Source of the DNA: Marsupella aquatica
Taxonomy: Eukaryota; Marchantiophyta
NCBI GenBank assembly: GCA_973895155.1
Contig: OZ316895.1
Coordinates: 7,626,001-7,690,000, forward strand
Direction of reading: 5' to 3'
Length of the DNA stretch: 64,000 nucleotides
A model generated the notes under the pieces. The model searched no databases, had not been told where the DNA came from, and was given only the letters and a program-made list of their open reading frames with translations. Position numbers and translations under genes: made by a program. Positions 33,998 to 48,227 of this stretch are shown here, piece after piece. Every line of letters starts with the position of its first letter. Positions within the stretch are counted from its first letter, which is position 1.

Positions 33998-36900
33998 GAA
34001 AAATATTAGTAGGTTTAAATTCTCCAGAGTAGTTTTCAAAAAAGAGCTAATTTGATTTGGCCGTAAAATTTAAGCTGCGTTAGAAATATTAGGCTGTCCT
34101 GCGATTTGGCATATGAACAGTCAACTCAGCCACATTGGCTGGAAACCACATCCTTGGTACTACCCTTACAAGCTTCATCGTTGTGAATAGAGCATTCTCA
34201 GCAGCAGGTGAAAGCAGGTGCGGCTCTATCAATCAATTAATGTCCACAAGCGCATCCATAATAAATAGTCAGCTGGGTTAGTGAGCTTACTTTTTGTTAT
34301 TTGCGCAGAAAGGAAGTCCACTTCTTGTGTAACTCTACCAGAAACTTAACGACGTCGCAGAGTGGCGATCAGTCTCACTTGCTTCACCGTGTTTCAGAAG
34401 CTACGGGAGCTGAATCCTTTTCTTTTCGGATTTGGGGAAGTTTTGCCAGATATTCTTCACCCTTGCAGCCAGAACCATAACAATGGACTTTCCTCCCCTT
34501 GACGGTCATTCCCACCCACAAACATGGCTTCCTCTCTCTGGTTCTAAGCCCTCCTTGTGAGTCTTACTTAATATTTTCATATACTAACGCCATAAACTCC
34601 CTGACAGCTGGGCCGCAAGATTCTGTGATTCAAAGTCTCCAACTCTTCCCGAGCATTTCGAAGATTCACAGGGAGGGTTCAGTCGGTGATTCAAATCTCA
34701 GTATTACTTGCATGGATCAAGTTAACTCTCCCAAGCATGGTATTTGGAAGGTTCACAAGGAGGGTTTACACCTGGTAACCTATGGGTTGTTGAAGGAATG
34801 GTTGTTGAAGGATTCTACAGACTAGCTCGATAACCTGTTCCTTGAGCTGAACTTGATATGAAAGAAAAACGATCTTGCACAATTAAATTTCTATGGTATG
34901 TCCCGCCATCCGTGTATTTTGTTCACCCTAATTTTAGTAGAGCCGATGTTACTTTTTCCTTTCTCATTTTGAGTTTTGTTTCATTGGGACTCATTATCAA
35001 TTTTGTTTCATTGGGACTCATTATCAATTTTGTTGTATTCACTCTAGAGATGGGCCCTTAAGAGTAGGCTTTAGTTCATGCTTTTATGATGAGATTCACA
35101 AATAGGGTTTAGGCCTGGTAACCCACTAGGGTTATGGACTCTAATCCACTCTAGCTTACTGCAGTGACTGATTACTCATTCCAGCCCGGGAGTAGCCCTA
35201 CATTTCTCTTCTTACCTTTGAAACTCAACTTAATATGTCATGGGCCTTCATTCCTTAAGTGCTAAGTCCGACATGCCCAATGGACCCCATTACCCACCCA
35301 AAGGTGGAACTAAAGTCAGAGTGTTTTGGTAATTGTCAATGCTGAAGTCAGCACCACCTACCTAGAATGTAGTTATCCAGGATTGGAACTTCGGTGTTCA
35401 TGTTGCTGCACTGAATTATCTTTTCCCAGGCACAGTCCGAACTTGAAATCTGGCATTTCTGCTGTTTTTCCCTGTCACAATGCTTAACTCAAATAGCACT
35501 TTTCTTCAAATAAATGTTCAATATTTTGGGTGCCAACTAATGTTTCGATAGATTGAACTCCTGAGTTTGTGTTCTGCCTGGGCAACAACTAGTTCAAACC
35601 CTCAACGCCTCCATTTGAGCAAGAACGGGGTTTTGATACTGTTTAGCCAAAAACTGTACTTCAGCATTTTAACAAGTTCTGAAACAGGCCTTCCCAGCTC
35701 ACCAGACTTTCTTCCCAGCAGGACTTGACATGCACCATAGCCCCACGTACCCTCTTATTCTGAAGGTTGGACAGCCAATTCATCATCACCGCACAGTTCC
35801 CTGCTTCTTCAACAACTTCGCATGTGAGAAGGGAATCGCAAGCAGGGATCATTTCCCACTGCCACCCGCCGATGAAGGTCCCACTCGCCAACACCCTCGC
35901 CTTACCCTGAGACTGAGTCACAGAAGCACCATGCGTGGGAATGCTCCAAATGCTAGTTTTCAGCTACATCATCTTTGACACTACACCCTAATCCTTGAGT
36001 TAACCATCATGCATTGAGGGGTTAAGATCAACCAAGTGCCATATGCAGCACAGGGTGTCGGGCAGAATCTACAGAAAATGGCAAAATCCCCGGTTTCCGA
36101 CATTGCCATCCTATGCCAATGGGATAGTCTATCATGTATTTGAAGGTGAGGCAGGTGAGGCACTTGGTTGCTCGTCTATCATGTCACAAAGATTGAGCGG
36201 CTGAAGAATGTTCAGTTACTTAACGGCTGCGGTTCAAAGGTTTGACTGTATATATTTGTGGGGCGACTTTTGTGAATTCATACCCCAATTACAATCTACG
36301 ATAACCTTTTCACTTCAGATATAATTTCACTACTGCATCCAAAAATCGGTATCCTCTTCATGTCACGGTTGCTATAGTCAATTCTGTGAATTTCATTCTG
36401 GATTAAAATCTAGAACAACATTTCCTGCAGAACGAGACATTTAAAGACTGGATCTGACAATCCATCCTCTCACCCCTTCGTGACACAATTCCAAAAGACG
36501 ACAACCTTTATAGACGTGTTCATATGAACAAGATTGGATTAGCCTGCACAAATTCAGGGAAGGAAGTCCATGGGTCATATGCTCCAAATTTAAAAATAAA
36601 TTGGTGTGTGCGTCCATCTACAACCTGTCTGCTGCAGAGATTACCTCCCAAGGAGCAAACCGTACTTCAACCACTGAAGACAGAGACTAGTGTGAGAAGC
36701 TCTCCAGGCAGGGATTTTACCAGGCACCAAGGCCTGAACCTGCACAATGCACTCTCAACCCTGCCCAGAAGTATCACAAGTAGTTATGGACCGCTCCCTA
36801 CATATTTGTGCCCGAATCGAGAGTTTACCTCTCAATCTCACTACCCAAACTGCAAGTATTTCTACTTGCAACTTTGAAAGCAATGAGAAAAACTCAGAGG

Positions 36901-37064
36901 CACGTTCGTCAGCTACTTTCACAATAAACACTGCATGCCAGCGAGATTATCCCTCCTATCGTTACGAAGAACCAGAGATCATGGGTGCCCGCTGAGTCAT
37001 CACAGCTACCTTCCAAACCTTTCCCTGGAACAAACCACGGGACCAAGATGCCTAGGCCTCAACA
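33998..37064. other. intergenic between convergent GDSL and exportin genes
   Basis: Contains the 3' UTRs of both flanking genes. Small open frames at 34499-34825, 35661-35921 and 36524-36877 have no recognisable motif. A 25-bp direct repeat (TTTTGTTTCATTGGGACTC) lies at about 34974-35032. No gene is supported. Confidence 0.45.
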
Positions 37065-40000
37065 TCATGAATCAACCATCTCGTCTTGCAGCTCACTTGG
37101 GGCAATGAGCCCCGGTATTGTCAACATCCGCCGTCGTTCTGCTTCTCGTTGTGCAGCAGCCTCTTCTGCATATAAATCCTTGTTGTCCTGCATCACAAAA
37201 AGAACAGTTAAGGAAAAGGCCATTCCAATCGAGTGCGGACGCAATAGACCTCTGCAACGACATAACAAGACCACCTCCTGGAAGAATTCGTTCAGTTGTT
37301 CATCACTGTAAAGACATTGGCCTACCTGGGCAGAGAATTCTTTAGACTGAATCAAAAAGTCTCTGAGTTGATTCTTGAATGCAGCCAAGTCATTCCTAGT
37401 TTCAAACAGTCCATTCACAAATGTTGTGACCTGCACAGAACCAATAGGACAAAAGGCACATATCCTCTACGGTCATTCCAGGTCTCGTGCCCTGCAAAAT
37501 AGATATTTCAATTCTCAACGAGCATAAGGGGTAGTACTAACCCAAACTTCATAAACAGAAACATTTTGATTACCTCAGCAAGAGTCATATTCGGGAATGA
37601 GCTGCCCAAAAGCTTGATGGTGTAGTCACGGACGAAAGCCATGTTGCTTGGATACGCAGCAGGTCCGAGGGTGCTGACATCCCACAAGGGTTGTGAGAGT
37701 GCTCCCGAATCAACCTGACAAAACATATTCAGTCACAACATTGTCAATAACAGAAGAACAAGAAGTGAGGTCAAACAAGCCAAAAGGCAGATCAGATATG
37801 CAATCCATGTCGCAGGCTTACCAAGCAGAAAAGATGCTGCAAAATCAGGACGTGCAGCTTGAATCCCGGTTTATGAAATGTGTCTGTAAGCACTGCAAAG
37901 ATTTCTTGCTCGATTGTCAAGAAATATGTTTGGTGAAATTGATTGCAAAACTCCGATGCCTGGAAAGATCAGGCCACGCGAATCAGTTCCAAATTCTGCA
38001 GTACAATGTCAGAAAGCATGAGCTATGTAAGACGCTACTGGAGAAAGAAATTATGAGTTCCGAATGAAAGCGACCTCAGTATTTATCACACCTGGAAATT
38101 GGTAAGCATCTCAAGCAACAAATTGAGGCCGGTCTCCGCAACATTGCGTTCAGTATGTCGAAAAGCCCATATTATGGAGTCCATCACAAGTTTTAATTGC
38201 TGTCCCACCACAAAAGAAAGTGATCTATCAATTAGCAAAAACAGAAATATAACTGCCCAAGGCCACATGATCTCTTTCAAATGAAAGCAATCAATAATCA
38301 CAAGCTGCAATGAATAGAACAATCGGGTCGCCAAGCTCCAAGTTCGCATGTGTCCATACCTGACTTGATAGAGTAAACAGAGCACGGAAGCAATGGCTTG
38401 CAATTGCTCGCAATAAAGAGAAGAACTTGAGGCGATGCTCAGGATAGTCCTCAAAGTTCTTAGTAATCATCTGAGGCCAAAGACACGAGGATCAATGGCT
38501 AGATAGAGTCAGACGATTTCAAAGTGACCTTGGATAGAAGCCCTGAAAGAGCATCTCCATGAATAGCATTAGCGTAAGACTACCGTTCATAAAACATGGT
38601 AAAATTCCCAAACAATACAATAACAGTTAAGAACGACGGGCCGAGGTATCTGAGCTCTATGGACGTGTCACTTCAGGTCGGTGACTGCCCACTAGTATGT
38701 TACCTCTAGTGTACAAGCAAACACGGCTTCAAAGATTCGTGAAACATCATCAATCATAGCAGCTTTCAGCCTGCACAAATCATCGCAACAACGGATTAGA
38801 TTAGGTGAACGAGTAGCGAAAAGAAATGCTTTTGTAATCACAGGGATTTGGTCGAGGAAACCTACTTGTTGATTATTGTGGCAAATAGAGAAAGCACTTC
38901 AGACTCTCTAGCATCCGACACATTCCGGGCATAGTCTCCAAGAATAGGATCCATCATTGCCGGGACAAACTGCTTAGCAATGAGCTCTGTATCTTCCGCT
39001 TTGTCAACAAAAGTTTCGATTAACTTTAAAGTCTCTCGCTTTACGGACCTGTATCACATGTACTAGGATATCAGCAACACAATTTTCAAAGATATTTCAA
39101 ATGGTAAAAACACCAACGTTTCAACTTCAGACTTCAGACTTCAGACCCTTCAATTTGTCTACCCTACAATATCTAGTTAAGCAAATCAATCATCAACATA
39201 TATGTTATATGACACAACATACCGCAACAGTTTCACGTAAGCAGTACGTGACGCATAAGGACCTCCTTCTGCGATGCTACTAGATATCAGCTCACTGTAC
39301 ATCCTGTTCCAAACCAAACCAGAAGTAGTCAGCAAATTAAAACACCCCTGAACAGATTCCAAAAAACCAATTAAGAACCACAAAGGCGTCTTTAAGACGT
39401 CATGCCTTGTGATCAACAACGATGTAATACCAATTAAAATACTGTACGAGGAAGGTTACAACGGACAGTGGCAGAAACCTTATGAAATCAGCAATCTTTG
39501 ATACTGCATCATAGCTAGAACAGCCATTAAAGCAGACAACATAAACATACCGGTAGACATTCAGCATATCCAGGTATATCAGGGAAATTTGTGAAAGGAA
39601 GGCCTGGCCCAGAGAGCTTGCAACGCTGGTGTTTGTCTGTTCCATCCACACAACAGCAAAAACCCAAAGAGTTCCAAAAGTTTAGGTAGGAAATAAACAC
39701 AAAAATTGCACCATGTAAAACCAAGCAAGGAAAATACTAGCACACAATAGTGAGACCATCAAAGATTGAGCCACATTTGGGGTTGCTAGAGATTTCAGAC
39801 ATCAAATATCATGCCGCACCTGTAAGATATTTAACACGGCCTTGATGATATCCTGAGTTTTCAGATAATCGACACTTTGTCGAGCTTGGTGAATAATCTC
39901 TGTCCATCTCTGCACAGGCCAGCACATCCAATCATTCCGTGCAAACCATCAATTCTGCGAATAGAATGATTATTAACCCATGTGGACAACATAAGCGTTT

Positions 40001-43000
40001 TCCTCCAAATCTTACTCGAAACAAACAATGTATACCTGATTGGGCAGCTCCATTAACTTTTGCAGATAGTCATCTCTTCTTTGAAGATCTCCTTCAGCTT
40101 GGATCATGAAGCCTACCTGCACTCACTCCATGTTCCATCTCTCAGAATCACCACTTCGGAAACAAAAGTAGAAGAGCATCAGAGAACTTTTCATGTGACC
40201 ACCATCAGAAAGAAGAGATCCTCCAAAACTCCACTGTACTTCCCAAGCTAAATTTTGCGAATACCAGCACTTCTCCTGTATGACTAAATGGCAAGAATTG
40301 GAGAATTTCAATTTACCGTTGATAATTATAATAGATTGACCAGAGAAATCAGGAGATTACATGTTTACTTTCATGCCAAAAAATTCAAGATTGCTCTTTT
40401 ATACGCACCGCTTCATAAAAGGTATGAATCTGATGACTTTCAAGGTCAAGTATTGTTGTTGGAAGACCCTTCAAAAGTTCACACACGAATGGTTCGCTCT
40501 CTCCCACCTGCTCCAGAGTTCCTCAATCATCAGGTAAATATACCCGAAATATGATGTGTATACATAACTAGAGCATCACTAGCACAAACTTCTCGAGATA
40601 ATAACTTGAGATGCATGGGGCAATATTTCAGTACCTGAAGAATCACAAACTTTCGCCTGCATTTCTGGACTATCTTGAGGAATGTATCACAAGCCATATC
40701 CTGAAATTGACAAAGGAATTACTTGCATGCTCATGGAGACCTTAAACCAGATTTCAACAAGATGCAAATGAACTGGGTAAGTTACAGGAAGCCAGTCTTT
40801 TACAGAAACTTCCGAGTGCATAGACATTCAATGAACATTATTGTTTCAACCATACCATCAAACCCATAATTGACCTACCGTACTGCAAATCACTCACTAT
40901 ACAACTAGCTACAGACTTTCGCAACTGCCTTACCTGTACACCTGGATGTGTTTCGTGCATAAACTCAAATAACTTAATTACAACAGTCTTCAAAAACTTC
41001 CAATGTGCCCTTAAGAATCTTGGGTATTGGCCAACAACATACCTGTCAAGCCACAAAGGAATCAGGGAAATCATCCAGATATAAGTTGTACAAGACCCCG
41101 CCAAAACATAAATAGAACATTGCCTTGGTCTAGCAGTGCTAGACACCATACCCTTGTGACATTTTCTAGGGAAGAGATAAATTATGCTTGGACAAAGCAC
41201 GTGCTTTTTGCAACAATGATATAAAAACGTCTACCTCTTTGTGGTGGACTGTACAGACTCCGGCTTCCAACGATGCATACAACTGAGGGTCGAGGATTCA
41301 AACTAGCTTACATGATATTACTGGCAATCACGGCCTTGTTATCTTTGCCTTTGGTAATCTCGCACAGATTCAAAAGGTCACGGATGACTGTCACCAGAAA
41401 GCGATTCTCCTGAAACGCCAATCATAGTAAGTACGAATTATCATAGACCAGTTTTAAGTATCACAAACTAGATCGAGCTAAAAACGTGTTTTTCATGATG
41501 GGCCTCTTAAAAAGAAACAGCACAACTAATCCGCAAGGTTATTCTCAAGGAACCTCTTCAACAACTTGGATATCAGGCACTGCCATCAAAATCACAAAGG
41601 CAATTTCAACTGATGCTCAAATTATATTCCTCATGATCAGAAAACTTAGGAAAAGAACTAGTTATAGTCACCTGGTCTTCAACCATGGATCCTGATATTG
41701 ATCCAATGGCCCAGCAGAGAGTATTTAGATTGTTCCATGCCCACTCCTCTCCATTCAGCTGCTTGTTCAATTTTTTCAGCATCTGCGTCATTCCCAGGGA
41801 AGCGTAGGAAACTATCAACGACTGAAAACAACGGAACTGCCATCGGTAAACCCTACATTTAAGGGTGAACCCTAAATTAGCAATACAGTTTACCCTAAAC
41901 GATTACTTATCTGAGGACAATAAGTAATTTGCCAGAACACATATATCCACACAGAAGGGGTCCAACACGTAGAAACCAGCCATCGGGTCACCAAGTTTTG
42001 CACAGCGATGGAAAGTTTAATCATACCTGCTGTTCCGTATCTTCGTGGTCAAGGTGCGACAAATAAATCAGTGTTTCTCTCATGATCTGCGTAACGACAG
42101 TTTACTCAAGTTAAACTCTTATGTACTGGACAACCAGGACTGCTCATAGTTAAGCACCTACTTTTGGTTCACATGGCCAAAACGTGTTTTTCCCCATCCT
42201 AAGCAAATAATTTCCCTTATGATGAATTGAAATCCTTAACGATGTGTCCAGTGCGGGCAAGCCTGACTTCAGAGTCATCTGCGAAGACTAAATAAATCGT
42301 GTCCGAAGGCCATGCAACAAATCCAGTACTAAACTTACAATATCCCCTGACCTGCACCGATGCAAGGAGGACGTACCTTATACTGGACCAAAACATCATT
42401 GTCCTTCATTGTCTCTCGAACGATATTACCGTTTTCATCTTCCACAATCAAAACCTCCTCGGGTTTGGCCATACGGCTGATCATCAGCAAGCGAAGTTTT
42501 GAAAGTGGTCCAGAATACAGCTGCTTGCGATGGGAGAGCTGCGAGTTAAGCCCATCAGACATACCCACACCTAACCCAACCTGGTGCCACAGAATCAGAA
42601 ACATCAACCTTTAGCCCTTAAAAAAGGTTTCCATTCACAGTAACAGCTCCAAGACAGTAATAATAGAACTCTCCATCCTTCCTATCGGAAAGGACAACAC
42701 GATGAATTACAAATAACGAGTGGAGACTGAAGATAGTCACCGCCAGCAAACTACTTTTTAAGACTGACTGTGACAGACAACCGTAGTTGTCGGCAACAGG
42801 AAAATAGGAAAATAGGAGAATCCCATATTCTTCCCATCACACCTAAGACTTCCGGAAATGGCACACGCCAGAGGATGCAAAGGTAACAACCTTCAACATC
42901 TACTCTCTCCCTTAACAGAACACATGTCAAGGAGGTCGGGTGACTTTCAAACTTAGTTAGACGTGCACCTGAAGACCAACAGGGTTCGGTGTCGCAGGAG

Positions 43001-46000
43001 TCTCCATGTTGCATTCCGATTGAAATAGATCGCAGACAAGTGAGTTCCAATAGTCCAAGCAAACCTGCAATGGCCACACATTACATTACAATAAGTCCTC
43101 ACACAGCCACTTAAGGTAGAGGAAGCACATTGCACCTACGTAAGAGCATGTATGAATTCAGTAAGAGAACCATACGACCGTGGTAGATTGCAAATCCAAG
43201 CCGAGAAGGGACAGAAGAAGTCCGACAGTACTACTTTGGGACTAGTTCAGTTTCCAGACCATTTACATGTCGTCTATCATTCACATAGGACTTGGCGATC
43301 ATCTGTTTGAACAGTGGCATCATTGGTAAATAAGTTTTCTCTGGCTACCCATTCTGATCTTGCATCGAGGACTATGTTCGCTCTATCTGGCGTCCTACAA
43401 TTCTGGAGATTAATTCAATGGTTACTACCTACTTCCACACTACCTCTACAGTGGTATCCACCCGTCTTACCTGTAAACCTGCAAGATTATACACTATCCC
43501 ACACTTAATCTCGTAAGATCAACGCAACTCCACATCTAAAGCACCCACTCACTCGGAAACCAACCCAACAAGTCGTTGTGACATTCCTACATACCTTAAA
43601 CACCTCCGTATCATCAACATAAGAAATGCCGATCAGATAGTCAAGACCCATGAGAAGAACAGCTTGGTTGTCTGTTGTTGTCTCCATGACTCCAATATGT
43701 GACTGCACTCGCATATAATTTTACCCAGTCAATACACTGCGACATACGAGGGCACAGATGCATCCATCTAGCCTTCAACTGAACACCGACTTTATAACCC
43801 ATCATAGTATCAAGAAAGACATCGCCACCACTGTGAGCTTGTTTCCAAATCATTGGAGATGACACAACTACTCCAATACTTTTGTAAGGACAGCAGCAGC
43901 AAGTCCAATAAGTACATCAGTGTAGTGAGGATCGCAAACCTTATAAAACGAGGTGAAGAAAAGAGACAAGTTTTGAATGAAAGCCTGCGACGAAGAACAA
44001 CACGATATTTATTTCAAAAAAGAGATTTCAGTGGAGCTACGTCCACAAATCCAGTGCAACACCTCTATTCACTCGTCTCAAATTAGATGTGAAAAATTCA
44101 TCACCGAGACTACAAAGTCAACAAAGATGCCCACTGTGTACCTGGTCCTCGTCAGATCCACCACCATATGCGTCCGGTATGTGTGTCCCAGGTGGGAGTA
44201 TGATCTGTCGACGGACGAAAGGAAATTCCTTTGAATACTCAGATTAATGATAAACGACGACAAGAGAAAGCTTCACATTGATACATTAAAGCACCATTCT
44301 AGAAAGTAAACCCACTGATTGGCAGAGGTAAGTCACTCGACCCTCGTCGATGATCATACTTCCAACTTCAAGCAAATCAAACATACCGTTCTCACCCACG
44401 GTTCTGGGTCCATAGAGTTGTTATGAGTCACATGGCTGAAATTTCAAACACTTGGAATTCAACTTACTACATTAGACTGGTGCACTTGGCAGAGATGCAA
44501 ACCTGAAGCTGGACCATGAATATAGTGTACACCTTCACAAATTGGGCATCATAAAAATCCCCAAAACTAAGCACTGCAACCTGAAGCAGGCCAAGACAGT
44601 ACTCTTCAGGTTGACTGATCGGCTTTCTATACCAGAAAAAGCAGCTGGCACAAAAGGAAACCTGGTTTGCGGAGAAAGCTACAGGACCAAGCACAAGCAT
44701 AGCAATCAATCCGAATCACAAGCCGAAAAGTCTCGTACAGCGAGCTTTAAACAACCCAACAAAAGATGCTAAACAATCAAGAAGAGGGACGTCCTCTCCG
44801 ATCACGTTACCTCAGTCAGACACTGAAGAGCAAGATTTCTGTAGGCCACTACAGGGAAGAGTTTCAACAGAGTCTCTAGCTGCATGAGGCACACATTTCC
44901 AGAGTCAGACCGTAAGCTTGAAACCTGACATACACTGAAAGCACAACTTTTAAAAGAAGGCTGAATTGACAAAATCTTGAAAGCCACAGATACATCTAGA
45001 ATAGAATGACTGCAAAGCTGCGAGCTCATGTTATAGACGCAGAGTAGTAGTTTAGCGTTCCGGCATCAATTGGTGGTAGTGATCTACCATAACAGATATA
45101 CTAGTCAACTGTCTCATTTTTATCTCTGAACTAACCAATCAAAAGAAAAATATTCCCATGCCAGACTTACCAGTGGCGATTCAAATATATACCCAAGAGG
45201 GATCCAGGAGAGGAATGCATGCAGGGTTGCTAGCGTTGCTCTGATGAGTTCTGGTCTCTGAGAAGCAGATAAGACATACTGGCACAACTCATGAATGAGT
45301 TGAAACTCACTGTCACACATAGTTCCAGTAAGGGCAGATGTCAGCCCTAGTAATGAAGACTGCTGTCGTATGAACAGGTCGGAAGGTCAAGACATCTGAT
45401 ACTGTTGGCAGACCAATAATATATAAGGCAAAAACATACGAACCCGCAAGCAACAATATCCGAATGAACAGAAGATGCTACCTATTAAGTGATTGCTTTA
45501 GCTCTTTGATTTTGTTTTGTGTCATTTCTCCCCTGGAGAAATCAAAGACCTCCTCACTTAAAAGCTGCATCAAATACCAACTGGTATTAATATGGAAGAA
45601 AACAGAAACTGCATACCCACCAGCTACAGCAGATGCTGCAGACACTAAAACAGACAAGATAGAACCCCTCCATCAGTAAAAACATGAATCAAGATTCCAC
45701 GCTCAAAGACGTTGAAAAGCTATAAAAGGGTACGGACAATCCCAGGAAGAACCAAAAGGAATAGTCAAGAGGACCGCGAGACCTACATCCCAAGGAACAT
45801 TGCCAAATGATAGATTTGACTGAAACATTTTCTCTGTATACTACCTTTAAAATCACCATACAGTTCTCACAAAGTGTTTCACTGCTTCTAGCAGCAGACA
45901 CAAGATCTGGTATAAATCTGGGCCACCGCGCAGGCCATTCATGCTTAAGAACCTGTACCACACTCAAATCATCGAAATGGTCAAAACGGTTCGGAGCGTT

Positions 46001-48227
46001 GATCCCAGCTTTTGATATGAAGTTCTGCCACCTCAAAGAGACTTATCTTGATTCCGATAGGAGGATAATTGAAGCGCTATATGCTACTCAGAAGAGGTTG
46101 GGCAAATTGAAAATAACAGGTCTGTAGTGCATTCAACTCATGCCCAGGACCCTCAATCTTGTTTACGTCTGTCCAGAATGTAATGCAGGAAGAGACTGGT
46201 GCAGATTATAATACCTGAACGAGAATTATATTCAGCTTATTGACATACAGTCGCTCCTGTCTGAAAGAACCTTCGTTGCTGGACAACTGTGGGATTCCAC
46301 ACACAAAAGGATTCCATATGTTAGCCTTATTACTTATACAGGCTAGGTCCATTCACGGTTCAACTCTTACAGGATCCAAAAGGGTGCTCTATCGTGATGA
46401 TATCAATGCACAATGGATCACAATACGTTGCTTTTACGCTCTTGCCGCAGAAAGAACAAGATCAGGGAGACAATTCGGAAGTGAATCATGTTCCAATTCA
46501 AAGCAGGAACTAATTGTTAACCATAAAAAGAGAAACAATAAACCCAACACAATCCTACAACCTACAGTACTTACCTGTACAATAAGGTCTGAGATATAAT
46601 TCTTGATGCCATCACGTTGCTCCATGGGCAACGCATTCCACCGATACTTGATTACACCCTCCAATACCTTAAACCAAAAGCGCGATAGTAACAATGGAAA
46701 TGAGTTTCGACAAACGCTCAGCGGCATTCCGACCTTTCAATCTTACTTGAATTGTCACATCGCCAGACGAGGCCATGTAAGGGCTACCTCAGAATAAATT
46801 AAAAATGTTTCTAATGGCATGCAGCCAAATCAATCCGGAAAAGATCATCGTTATCCATCGTGAACCCTAGTGTACATATGACATAGAGAATTTTAGGTAG
46901 AACTTGAAAGCACCATACACACCTACAGTCATGTCTGCGGATTAGGTCAGAGGAAACACTAGACATCAACATGCAAATACACAAAGCTTAGAGCCTCACG
47001 AACATTTTGTTCCTGATAAGAGTCGAGTGACGTTCTATTACTAAGACTATAAATCCCGAGAAATGCAAAGTACCTGAAGGGCATAAAACTTAGAGTTCAA
47101 ATTTCCGGAATTTTGCAGGATAGTGACCACTCGGGTCCATGTGTCAGGATCTTCTTGCAATTGTCTTAGGATCCTCTCTGCCGCAGCCCTCTGCAAGATC
47201 GACGACAAGGCTCAATTTAAATCCAACGTTCCCACGCAAGACTTATGAGTAACAGAGGCAGACAACTCGGTCTTCTATGCCTCGCATGTCTAAACCATCG
47301 GCAGTAAAACCCCCGACAGCAACCCAATATTAATGCGGGGACTGTGCATTATGCCACGTTCGAAGCGAGACCATCTTGGCTAGGTCACGTCTATAATACA
47401 AATATTGTTCGAGTGTGCCTCGAGCAGTAAACCGTGATTCAGCATTCTCGTCTCTCGCAGTAGCAATTGCTCAGTGCTCCAGATAGGAGCTTATCGAAGA
47501 ATAACAGGGCAAGAACATAACAATCAAATGCTTGCTGTCCCTAGCCAGGCAGTCATACCACCACATAAACGTCCGCACTTAACAACTATATTCCTCCGAC
47601 CTGTGGGAACAAGTTCCGCTCACTGAACGATACGACAGGTTATACGAATTAACAGCTAGCGCACAAGACCTAGGAAATCATGCACAATGCAGTAGCTTCA
47701 GTCTAGCTTCCCGCCTCAATCAAGGGAACAAACAGGCGAAGACAGCTTTCACTCCCGCCAGGACCAGCAACCCGTCCCAAGAACTCAACGACCGTTTCTA
47801 AATGTAGACAGTCTCAACAAGCCCTAATTAATAGCTCGCATTGCAACTTTCGCTTCAAAAGGACGTATTCACGAGATATTTTAAGAGCTCCCTCGGAAGG
47901 CTACAAACACTACCTCCGTCCACAGGCGAACATTACTGCGGGAGGTTTCTGTAGGCCAAACCGCGGGTAGAAGGCGAGAAAGAACGACAAACGATAAGAG
48001 TAAGCCCCAACCTTTGGGCTTTCGGAAAGGCTAACAAAGCCTGTACTGGACATGACGTAAAGTTCGGTGAGGACGAGATTGATGACGAACAAAAAGAAAG
48101 ATCAAGAGGCAGACAGGCAAAAAACCAATACCTCGTCTTTCGACCCGGTGCCATAAAATGCAGTAACGGTGGCATCAAGAAGTCCAACATCGAAGGGTTG
48201 CGAGAAGTCTAACAGCTTCTCCGCCAT
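37065..48227 (-). CDS. XPO1: exportin-1 (CRM1) nuclear export receptor
   Basis: Karyopherin that carries leucine-rich-NES cargo through the nuclear pore with RanGTP. All 32 exons read in one frame, giving 1075 residues: 48227-48132, 47190-47074, 46667-46575, 46286-46215, 45952-45845, 45564-45482, 45309-45171, 44879-44811, 44580-44503, 44204-44142, 43984-43940, 43702-43595, 43064-42969, 42580-42377, 42086-42027, 41782-41672, 41409-41312, 41042-40934, 40700-40635, 40507-40409, 40116-40036, 39909-39820, 39636-39551, 39303-39223, 39048-38866, 38770-38704, 38470-38360, 38199-38092, 37959-37822, 37714-37574, 37430-37326, 37187-37065. Introns are GT/AG. The start [19 protein letters not shown] and end [14 protein letters not shown] are family hallmarks. 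[13 protein letters not shown] (exon 14) is the acidic HEAT-9 loop; [14 protein letters not shown] (exon 17) carries the NES-groove cysteine, residue 530. No break is seen. Confidence 0.98.
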
